In this document: piece after piece, positions 5,125-11,029 of the stretch
Layout: the number at the start of each line of letters is the position of its first letter
How positions within the stretch are numbered: position 1 is the stretch's first letter
From: Thermoleophilia bacterium
GTDB lineage: Bacteria; Actinomycetota; Thermoleophilia; Gaiellales; SKUG01
DNA length: 11,029 nt
Direction: 5' to 3'
NCBI GenBank assembly: GCA_025964405.1
Contig: JAOPYW010000012.1
Coordinates: forward strand, 1 to 11,029
Program-made: the position numbers and the translations under genes
Notes under the pieces: generated by a model
Seen by the model: the letters and a program-made list of their open reading frames with translations, nothing else
Databases searched by the model: none
Told to the model about the DNA's origin: nothing

Positions 5125-7135
5125 GGGTTGGTGTCCTTCCTGCGGTGTTGGGTGTTGGGTCGGCAAGGGTGTGCACGATGTCGCGCAGGCTCTTCTTGAG
5201 CTGCGTCGATTCGTCCTGCATGCGCCGGGTGGCCGCAGCAAACTCGTCTTCGGTGGGTGACTCGCCCGACAGGCGTCGCGCGAGCTGCTCCAGTTCTTCG
5301 AGTCGTTCGGTAAGTTGATCCCGCATCCTGCCCGAGAGCCCGTGGCGCAAGCGGGCGAGCGCCTGGTAGCGCACCCGGATCTGGAGGGCCTCGAGCCGAT
5401 CGAGCAGCTTCGCGCCCTGGATCGCGGCCATGCCCACGAGCGCGACGTCGGTCACGTGCACGAGGGCGCCTTCGAGCTGGCGGTCGCTCAGGACGTCGTC
5501 GAGCAAGGCCGCGGCGGAGACGAGGCTGAGCGTGGCGATGAAGAGCGCCGTCGCGCGCGTGGCCGCGCGGCGCCCGTCGGCGATGCCCACCGCGAGGAGC
5601 AGCAGCGGCGCGTAGATGAGGAAGGAGGGCGGCGCATCGCCCCACGTCGCGATCGCGAAGAGCGCACTCATCACGAGCACGTAACCGTACGCGAGTGCCG
5701 GGCCGCGCTGGAGGGCGACCCAGACGCGGCGCTGGAACGCGAGCCCGAGCACGAGGTCGATGACGACGAGGGCGAGGAGCAGCCAACCCACGACCTGCGA
5801 CTCGCGGATCGCGAAGACGGCGAGCTGGGCGACCGCGATGAGGCCGAGGCCGCCGCGCAGCACACCGAGCAGGGTCCAGACGTTCTCGCGCAGGCGCGAG
5901 GCGTCGCGCTCGAGGATGTCCTCGGCGGCGTCGTCGGGCAGCGGCACCTGCAGTCGCACGCGTGTTCCGAAGCCCGGCTGGGAAGCGATCACGACCTCGC
6001 CGCCGCAGATGCGCGCGCGCTCGGCCATCTCCCGGAGGCCGTAGTGCCCGTCCTTCTCCGTGATCGTGCCGGGGGGGTTGTCGAAGCCGACGCCGTCGTC
6101 GGAAATCGACAGCACGACGAGGTCCTCTGTCACGTCGATCGAGATCGAGATGTCCTTCGCGTGCCCGTTCTTGACGGCGTTGTTGACGCTCTCGCCCGCG
6201 ACTGCGACGACGTGGGGGCGCATCCACGGGGGCACCCGTGAAGCATCACCGGTCGTCTCGACGTCGACCCGCACGCTGGCCTGCTGGCCCATGCGCCGCG
6301 CCTCCTGCTTGATGACGCTCGCGACGTTCGTGCCGACCATCGGTTCGTCGCCGACCCGGAAGAGGTCCTTGAGCGTTCGCAGGGCATCGCGGTAGCCGTC
6401 GGCGAGTGATGCGAGGCGCGACGGCGCCTGGTCATCGAGGCCGACCGCGTGGACCGCCTGCACTTCGAAGTGCATGCCGCTGAGTGCCTGGCCGAGTCGA
6501 TCGTGGAGGTCGCGGCGGTAGCGCCCACGCTCGCGGCTGATCTCGGTGGCGATCTCGAGCGCACCGATGCGTCGCGCGACGGTGAAGAACCCGCTCGTCG
6601 CGAGCGCGAAGAAGAAGAAGAGCGAGAGGGTGCCGGTGAAGCCGCCACGGCCCGCTTCCACGTCGCCGCTGATCGCGAACACCGCATAGGCGATGCCGCA
6701 GGCCGCGCCAGCGATGAAGGCATCGGCGGGCCGTCCGGCCGCCCAGCTGATCACCGTCGAGCAGGCGTAGGCCGCCAGCAGCGACAGCGTCGCCTCATCC
6801 GGGGCGAAGGCGAGCAGCACCACGCAGAAGGCGAGGTCGACCACGAGCACGGCGCGCAGCACGAGCCCCTGCGGCCGTGGCAGGGCGGCCAGGCCGGCAC
6901 TGAGCGCCGTCCAGGCGCAGGCGGCGAGGACGACGCCGAGCGCAGCCCGGTCGGCGAGCCCGGTGGCCAGGGCCACGACCGCCTCGAGGCTGATGAGCAC
7001 CCGCCACGTGGCCACCCAGGTGAAGACGTTCGGTCGCCACGCGGCGTGCGCGGCGCCATCGGCAGTCATGCCGGCGGGGGCATGCGCGGTGGGCGCCTGC
7101 GGGAGCGGCGCGATCGGAGATGCGTGTGTGCCCAC
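5117..7135 (-). CDS. NarL-family sensor histidine kinase with a duplicated 6-TM plus DHp-like module
   Basis: This 672-aa membrane kinase is counted from GTG 7135. About six TM helices (residues ~37-187) are followed by a HisKA_3 DHp domain with RRDLHDRLGQ (phospho-acceptor His211). A HATPase domain comes next: N-box ESVNNAVKNGHA (315-326), G1 SDDGVGFD (345-352), G2 GHYGL (363-367) and GFGTRVRL (388-395). After this complete kinase comes a second block of about six TM helices (~419-576) and a second DHp-like pair of helices. There His598 sits in LARLRHGLSGRM where the HD of the H-box would be, with the Asp replaced by Gly, and the protein ends without another ATPase. Loops are short, so sensing is likely within the membrane. 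GTG 7135 shares one base with the sortase stop and has GAAGG 10 bases upstream; ATG 7069 (650 aa) is the alternative. The stop lies inside the regulator start. Confidence 0.88.
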   Translation of the reverse strand: MGTHASPIAPLPQAPTAHAPAGMTADGAAHAAWRPNVFTWVATWRVLISLEAVVALATGLADRAALGVVLAACAWTALSAGLAALPRPQGLVLRAVLVVDLAFCVVLLAFAPDEATLSLLAAYACSTVISWAAGRPADAFIAGAACGIAYAVFAISGDVEAGRGGFTGTLSLFFFFALATSGFFTVARRIGALEIATEISRERGRYRRDLHDRLGQALSGMHFEVQAVHAVGLDDQAPSRLASLADGYRDALRTLKDLFRVGDEPMVGTNVASVIKQEARRMGQQASVRVDVETTGDASRVPPWMRPHVVAVAGESVNNAVKNGHAKDISISIDVTEDLVVLSISDDGVGFDNPPGTITEKDGHYGLREMAERARICGGEVVIASQPGFGTRVRLQVPLPDDAAEDILERDASRLRENVWTLLGVLRGGLGLIAVAQLAVFAIRESQVVGWLLLALVVIDLVLGLAFQRRVWVALQRGPALAYGYVLVMSALFAIATWGDAPPSFLIYAPLLLLAVGIADGRRAATRATALFIATLSLVSAAALLDDVLSDRQLEGALVHVTDVALVGMAAIQGAKLLDRLEALQIRVRYQALARLRHGLSGRMRDQLTERLEELEQLARRLSGESPTEDEFAAATRRMQDESTQLKKSLRDIVHTLADPTPNTAGRTPTHV

Positions 7136-7911
7136 TACGCGGCGGCCTTCGCCGTCGCGGTCGGGGTCGTCGCCGGAGCGATGCTGCGCAGCTGTACGTT
7201 GGTGAGCTTGGCGTAGACGGCGTACCGCTTCGCGGCCGAGTACTTCGGGTGGCAGGCGGTGAGCACGAGGTGCTCGCACGAGCCGATGCAGCGGCCGGTC
7301 TTCGCGACGTTGGCGCGCGATGCCGAGGTGCGCTCCTCCGCGCCGTAGTCGAGGATCGACCAGTCGGTCGGCGTGATGATGTTCTGGCGGGTCACGGTGT
7401 AGGTGAAGCGCCCGTACGGCACCGTCAGCACGATCTTGTCACCCAGCTTGATCTGGTCGACGTCGAGGAAGGGCGCGCCGAACGTGGTGCGATGCCCGGC
7501 GATCGCGATCGGTCCGCCGCTGCCCGGCAGGCCGCGCTCCTTGTAGAGCCCGGGGCCCTTCTCCAGGTCGGGATGTCGTGCGCCGTGCACGAACGTCTTG
7601 CGCAGGTGGATGCTCGGGATGGAGATCGTGCCCACCGGCGCGCCGAGTGGGATGCGCTTGCGGTAGCGGTTCGCGGTGGCGCGCGTCAGCTCGGGATCGA
7701 GCAACGGGTCGTTCGTGAGCGGTCCCGACGTGTTCTCGGTGTAGGTCGCGTACTGGCGCTTGAGGTCCTGCTGCGCGCTGTTCTCGGTCAGCCGCGTGAA
7801 CGGGTCACCCCAGAAGATCGTGACGAGCACGAAGACGAGCAGTCCCGTGCCGGTGGCGATCAGGCCGGTGCCGAAGATGCGAGCGATGTCGGGGTAGGTG
7901 AGACGATCCAT
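7135..7911 (-). CDS. Class D/E-like sortase (cysteine transpeptidase)
   Basis: This 258-aa sortase anchors secreted proteins to the cell wall by cutting at a sorting signal. It has a short cytosolic start, one N-terminal membrane segment (about 13-34, signal anchor) and an extracytoplasmic beta-barrel domain. The catalytic triad is visible: His140 in IAGHRTTFGAPF, Cys220 in LVLTACHP and Arg229 in AAKRYAVY. GTISIPSI (94-101) and LKLGDKI-like IKLGDKI (154-160) are also family blocks. Two more cysteines, Cys208 and Cys212, sit in GRCIGSCEHL just before the active-site strand. No LPxTG-type substrate is encoded in the window. ATG 7911 was chosen because it directly precedes the membrane anchor; the frame runs upstream to 8004 but codes for nothing recognisable, and no good ribosome site is seen at either place. 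The stop overlaps the kinase GTG, making it the first gene of a sortase-kinase-regulator operon. Confidence 0.92.
   Translation of the reverse strand: MDRLTYPDIARIFGTGLIATGTGLLVFVLVTIFWGDPFTRLTENSAQQDLKRQYATYTENTSGPLTNDPLLDPELTRATANRYRKRIPLGAPVGTISIPSIHLRKTFVHGARHPDLEKGPGLYKERGLPGSGGPIAIAGHRTTFGAPFLDVDQIKLGDKIVLTVPYGRFTYTVTRQNIITPTDWSILDYGAEERTSASRANVAKTGRCIGSCEHLVLTACHPKYSAAKRYAVYAKLTNVQLRSIAPATTPTATAKAAA
7146..7150 (-). promoter_or_regulatory. Ribosome-binding site deciding the kinase start
   Basis: The minus strand reads GAAGG here, 10 bases before GTG 7135 and inside the sortase coding end. No comparable site precedes the first ATG (7069). This favours the GTG start and coupled translation with the sortase. 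Confidence 0.45.
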
Positions 7912-7949
7912 CGTGCTGGTGCGACGCGTTGCGCAGTGCCGGAGGGGAA

Positions 7950-7969
7950 TCGGTCGCACCTGCGATCGA
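7950..7969. promoter_or_regulatory. Candidate operator: 9+2+9 inverted repeat upstream of the sortase operon
   Basis: TCGGTCGCA (7950-7958) and TGCGATCGA (7961-7969) are inverted with a CC spacer and one mismatch. The site lies 39-58 bases upstream of the sortase start. A 2-base loop is too tight for a good RNA hairpin, so a binding site for a dimeric DNA-binding protein is more natural. The operon's own NarL-type regulator is a possible binder by inference. No clear promoter could be placed beside it. Confidence 0.35.
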
Positions 7970-7981
7970 CATGACACTGCA

Positions 7982-8018
7982 TGGCCGTCATCGGCCACAC
8001 GCACGGCCGCGTGAGGCC
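7982..8018 (-). terminator. Hairpin cluster between the M28-like gene and the sortase gene
   Basis: CACGC (7998-8002) pairs with GCGTG (8009-8013) around a 6-base loop, extended across an A/A mismatch by GGCC (7993-7996) with GGCC (8015-8018). A competing stem, TGGCCG/CGGCCA around TCAT, covers 7982-7997. It lies about 85 bases past the M28-like stop with no T-run. It could end or attenuate transcription into the sortase operon. The rest of the 191-base gap (7912-8102) holds the inverted repeat at 7950 and nothing else I can identify. Confidence 0.3.
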
Positions 8019-8102
8019 TACTGATGGCCCTCTACCCGTTCCGGCCCGGAGTCGACCTTCACGCGCCCGGAAGTCGAGGAGCGGAGCGGCGCTGCAGCGT
8101 GG

Positions 8103-10142
8103 CTAACGCGTCGTCGAGCGGTCGCGCGCGGCGCGACGGGCTTCGCGTTCGAGGCGCTCCCGCTCACGCTGCTGTGCCCGTGATTCAACGGGAGCGGCCG
8201 TACGCGTGGCCGGCCGCGCAGTGCGGCTCGGCTGCGCGGAGGGATTCGCGGCCGTCGGGAGCTCGCGTGTCGATGACGGCCGCCGGGCGGGGAGGCGCAG
8301 GGGGGCATGGCCTGCCGCACTGCGCACGCGCCCGAGCTGTCGCGCGGCGCCCGTGACGAGCTGCCCACGGATCGAGCGGAGGGTGCGCATGTCGCCGCGG
8401 AGATAGCCGAGCAGGTGCGGCAGCGCCGGGTGCGCGACCCGCCCGGTGACTGCGACGAGCATGAGCACGGCGACCCCGGCCGCGGCGCCCAGCACGAGCA
8501 CGAGCAGGGGCGGCACGCTGCGGGTCTGGAGCAGCTGTGCGGCAAAGCGCACCGTGCCCAGGCCGACGTCGGTGCGCGCGGCGAGTACGCCGAGTGCGCC
8601 CACGACGCCGCCGAATCCGAGCAGCCAGACGCCCGCGCGCGCCCGCGAGGAATGCACGCGGCGCGAGCACAACCAGATCCAGCCGTGGAGCATCGGCGCC
8701 CAGAAGAGCACCGCGAACGGGCTGATCGCAAGCGCGAGTGCAGCAAGCACCACGAGCGTGAACAGGCCACCGACGAGCTCGGCGTGGTCGCGATCGCTCG
8801 TGGCCGCCGCACGGCTGGCGAAGCGTTGGCGACGCCAGTCGGGACCGCGTGCGACGAGCCAGCCGCCGTAGGTGAGCAGGCCCCAGCAGATGAGTCCCGC
8901 GATGCGGATGTCGCCGAACGAGGACGGGTTCGGCGGTCGATCGCCGGCGGTCGGGAAGAGCCCCATCGCCGTGAGCACCCAGAGTGCCGCGACCGACCAG
9001 ATGCCGGCGATCATGACGCGCGCGATGGTGCCGCCGGTGGCGAGCAGGTTCCATCCGGCGCGGTGGCGCATCAGCATGTCGACGACCACGACCCAGACGG
9101 GCACGAGCAGGGAGGCGATGAAGAGCTTGAGCGCCCAGCCGCGGTAGATGCGCGAGCTCGTGCCCACCCACGTCTTGCCGGCCGACTGCAGTTGGTCGAC
9201 CTGGTCGAGCGTGGAGATGACGCGCTGCGTGCTGCGGAGGCCGGCGCCGACACGTGCGGCCGTCGCGCGCGAGTCACCGTTGTCGGCGAGCTGGTCGTCG
9301 CCTGCGGTGATCGTCAGGGCAGGAAGGCCCTGGGTCAGGAGCTGCCCGTGCTCGCGGAGCGTGATCGGCGCGGCGAGCTGTCCGACCTGGGCGAACACGC
9401 CCGGTGCTGCCGCGCTCCCACCCTCGCTCCCGAGCGCCTGCCGCGCCGCCTCGACCAGGCCGAGTGGGGGTGCGTAGTGACCACTGGGCGACGCATCCAC
9501 GCGCAGCTCCCCACCGGCGCCGAGACGGTCGAGCACGATGACCGCCACCACGCCGCCCCGCTTGGCGAGTCGCTGGCCGAGCGCCCGCGCGCCGCCGCCG
9601 TTGAGCGTTGCGCCGTCGGTCGACACGAACAGGTAGCTACGGCGCCGATCGCGGGTGGCGGAGAGTTCCTTGGCCAGGGCGAGGAGGGCGAGCTGGTCGG
9701 TCGCGTCGGAGCCGCGGCCCGACGCCGTGGCGGAGTCGCGGTGCGCGACGATCACGACGAGTTCGCGGGTGCGACCGGGCAGGCGCGCCTCGACGTTGAC
9801 GAGGCTGACCGACTTGCCGGTCTCGGGATTCATGCTCGTGGTCGGCACCGTGACGGCCGAGACGTCGGGCAGCGTGTTGAACTGGTCGCGCATCCACTGG
9901 GCGGAATCGTTGGCGCCCGAGGTGTTGGGACGGCGGTCGGGGAACTGGGCGACGAACTCGTCGCGCGCCTCGAGGAGGTTGGTCGCCTGCTCGTTGCCGA
10001 GCGTCGGGGGCAGGGTTCCCTGCACCGGCGGCTGCGAGGCGAAGCTCGTGACGAGCAGCACGAGCAGGGCCAGGCCCGGAATCAGCCACGCACGGCGATA
10101 GAGGCTCCAGGCAATGAAATCGGTTGGACGACGGCGACCCAT
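8103..10142 (-). CDS. Polytopic membrane protein with M28-like (aminopeptidase-fold) extracytoplasmic domain, catalytic residues partly lost
   Basis: This 679-aa protein has an N-terminal membrane anchor (about 19-35), an external domain (about 50-325), roughly six to seven TM helices (335-570) and a basic, Arg/Ala-rich cytosolic tail ending in REREREARR-like repeats. The external part follows M28 zinc peptidases in order: VVIVAHRDS (His134, Asp136), GSDATDQLALLALAKEL (Asp146/149), FVSTDGATLNGGGARAL and VIVLDRLG (Asp205), then QGLPALTIT. Where the family has its catalytic Glu-Glu (…EEEGLxGS…) this protein has Asp-Gly (176-177), and where the last zinc His is expected it has LADNGDS. It may therefore bind metal poorly or be a non-enzymatic sensor or scaffold. 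The start is ATG 10142 with no Shine-Dalgarno, but a TAGAGT box ends 9 bases upstream, so the message may be leaderless. It lies upstream of the sortase operon on the same strand, 191 bases away. Confidence 0.8.
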   Translation of the reverse strand: MGRRRPTDFIAWSLYRRAWLIPGLALLVLLVTSFASQPPVQGTLPPTLGNEQATNLLEARDEFVAQFPDRRPNTSGANDSAQWMRDQFNTLPDVSAVTVPTTSMNPETGKSVSLVNVEARLPGRTRELVVIVAHRDSATASGRGSDATDQLALLALAKELSATRDRRRSYLFVSTDGATLNGGGARALGQRLAKRGGVVAVIVLDRLGAGGELRVDASPSGHYAPPLGLVEAARQALGSEGGSAAAPGVFAQVGQLAAPITLREHGQLLTQGLPALTITAGDDQLADNGDSRATAARVGAGLRSTQRVISTLDQVDQLQSAGKTWVGTSSRIYRGWALKLFIASLLVPVWVVVVDMLMRHRAGWNLLATGGTIARVMIAGIWSVAALWVLTAMGLFPTAGDRPPNPSSFGDIRIAGLICWGLLTYGGWLVARGPDWRRQRFASRAAATSDRDHAELVGGLFTLVVLAALALAISPFAVLFWAPMLHGWIWLCSRRVHSSRARAGVWLLGFGGVVGALGVLAARTDVGLGTVRFAAQLLQTRSVPPLLVLVLGAAAGVAVLMLVAVTGRVAHPALPHLLGYLRGDMRTLRSIRGQLVTGAARQLGRVRSAAGHAPLRLPARRPSSTRELPTAANPSAQPSRTARPATRTAAPVESRAQQRERERLEREARRAARDRSTTR

Positions 10143-10151
10143 ACCCGGGGG

Positions 10152-10157
10152 ACTCTA
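10152..10157 (-). promoter_or_regulatory. Possible -10 box of the M28-like gene (leaderless promoter)
   Basis: The minus strand reads TAGAGT, matching the actinobacterial TANNNT form, with 9 bases between it and the ATG at 10142. That spacing would put the transcription start at or next to the start codon. No convincing -35 is seen. Confidence 0.35.
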
Positions 10158-10294
10158 CGCGCCTTGCGGTACCAGTGGTGCCGGTCGCAGGGCAGACGGG
10201 CCAGAGCGGCCGCCGCCGTGGCCCACCGTTTCATGCGCGCAGGCGCGGGGACCTATCTGCAACGGCCCGTGTGTAGCGACCCCGATTTGCACGC

Positions 10295-10323
10295 TTTCCA
10301 GTTTGCCAAAGCGGTGGTACGTT
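10295..10323 (+). promoter_or_regulatory. Probable promoter of the HtrA-like protease gene
   Basis: TTTCCA (10295-10300, 4 of 6 bases of TTGACA), a 17-base spacer and TACGTT (10318-10323, TANNNT) lie in the only AT-richer part of the 214-base gap between the divergent genes. Transcription would start near 10330, about 27 bases before the ATG. GCTTT (10293-10297) and AAAGC (10308-10312) form a short inverted repeat over the -35 and spacer that could be an operator. The rest of the gap (10158-10290) holds a weak GGGCCA/TGGCCC inverted repeat and no gene I can support. Confidence 0.4.
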
Positions 10324-10356
10324 GGATCCAGACCCCCGATCCGTGAGCCCCCACAC

Positions 10357-11029
10357 ATGCATCGAACCCGTACCCTCACCCCCAGCCTGCCCGTGCTCGT
10401 GATCGCCGCCGTGTTGCTGGCGATGGTCGCCTTCGGCGTCACGCGCACCCTGCTCGACCGCAGTGCCGACGCCCTGCCGGCGCTCGACGTGGCCGGCGAC
10501 ACTGCGGCCGCCCGGCCCGGCGCGCTCGACGTCGCGAAGCTCTATGCCAGCCGTGTGCAGACGGTCGTGTCGATCGACTCGACGGTCGGCGACGGCGCGC
10601 TCCACGGCACGGGCGTGGTGGTGGGAACCGACGGCACGATCGTCACCGCCTCGCACGTCGTCAAGGACTACAAGTCGGCCACCGAGGCTTCGATGGTGTT
10701 CGTGCGCTTCCACGACAAGAGTGAGGTGAAGGCCGAGATCATCGCGATCGACCAGTGGAACGACCTGGCCGTGCTGCGCGTCGACCCGACGCAGGTGGCC
10801 GGGCTCGTCGCCGCGCCGTTGGTGGCCAACTCCAACACGACGATGGTGGGTGCCGAGGTCGACGCGATCGGCAACCCGTTCGGGCACGAGTGGAGCAACG
10901 CGCCCGGCCACGTGTCGCAGGTGCACCAGACGGTCGACTCCCAGATCAACGCCGGATGGCAGGTGCCCGACGCCATCCAGTTCGACGCTGCCATCAACCC
11001 GGGCAACTCGGGTGGTCCGCTGTTCAACG
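10357..11029 (+). CDS. S1C trypsin-like serine protease (HtrA/DegP-like), 3' end outside window
   Basis: The frame is open from ATG 10357 to the window edge, giving 224 residues. A single N-terminal hydrophobic stretch (about 11-29, LPVLVIAAVLLAMVAFGV) looks like a signal anchor placing the protease outside the membrane. The chymotrypsin-fold signature is complete so far: HGTGVVVGTDGTIVTASHVV with catalytic His100, NDLAVLRV with Asp136, GNPFG (172-176) and NPGNSGGPL with nucleophile Ser218. Members of this family degrade or refold damaged envelope proteins and often carry C-terminal PDZ domains, which would lie beyond the window. No strong ribosome site precedes the ATG. It is divergent from the M28-like gene. 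Which HtrA paralogue it is cannot be told. Confidence 0.9.
   Translation, partial: MHRTRTLTPSLPVLVIAAVLLAMVAFGVTRTLLDRSADALPALDVAGDTAAARPGALDVAKLYASRVQTVVSIDSTVGDGALHGTGVVVGTDGTIVTASHVVKDYKSATEASMVFVRFHDKSEVKAEIIAIDQWNDLAVLRVDPTQVAGLVAAPLVANSNTTMVGAEVDAIGNPFGHEWSNAPGHVSQVHQTVDSQINAGWQVPDAIQFDAAINPGNSGGPLFN

Noticed and set aside
5315..6241. Plus-strand open frame of 308 codons opposite the kinase
   Set aside because: It is very rich in Glu, Arg, His and Asp, with no domain, and lies antisense to the ATPase and TM regions of the kinase.
7912..8004. N-terminal extension of the sortase to 8004
   Set aside because: The extra 31 residues would precede the membrane anchor with no known role, and they overlap the inverted repeat and hairpin region.
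8307..10346. Plus-strand open frame of 679 codons opposite the M28-like gene
   Set aside because: It is rich in Arg, His, Glu, Gly and Ala with no recognisable domain, which is the normal antisense shadow of a high-GC gene. The minus-strand frame has clear membrane helices and M28 motifs.

Overview
The window is high-GC DNA with Actinobacteria-type gene content: ParB, a DUF151 bifunctional nuclease-like protein, a class A penicillin-binding protein with a Pro/Ala-rich tail, a class D/E-like sortase, a NarL-type two-component pair and an HtrA-type protease. A deep-branching actinobacterium such as a member of the Thermoleophilia would fit. That is an impression from gene content and protein style, not a tested placement. 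I see no mobile element, CRISPR array or rRNA.

Left part, plus strand (1-4474): the 3' end of parB, tRNA-Ile(GAT), a DUF151/BFN-domain gene, a complete class A PBP (734 aa) and a ThiT/YuaJ-type thiamine ECF S-component. The PBP has a TATACT -10 box and a GC-rich leader hairpin. A perfect 13-bp hairpin lies between the PBP and thiT. The thiT gene meets the next, opposite-strand gene head-on: one CTAG palindrome holds the stop codons of both.

Middle part, minus strand (7911 down to 4471): a tightly packed operon of sortase, histidine kinase and response regulator, with overlaps of 1 and 8 bases. The kinase is unusual. After a normal 6-TM / DHp / ATPase kinase it has a second 6-TM block and a second, degenerate DHp-like domain with no ATPase. 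A 9+2+9 inverted repeat upstream of the sortase is a candidate operator.

Right part: on the minus strand (10142 down to 8103) a 679-aa polytopic membrane protein with an extracytoplasmic M28-like domain that has lost key catalytic positions. Divergent from it, on the plus strand, the 5' part of an S1C (HtrA/DegP-like) serine protease with an N-terminal membrane anchor runs off the window. The 214-base gap between them holds plausible promoters for both.

Taken together the region is dominated by cell-envelope functions: wall synthesis, protein anchoring, envelope proteolysis and a membrane sensor. The most novel-looking items are the duplicated-sensor kinase wired to a sortase, the putative pseudo-peptidase, and a ThiT homologue with a substituted binding-site residue and a long tail.
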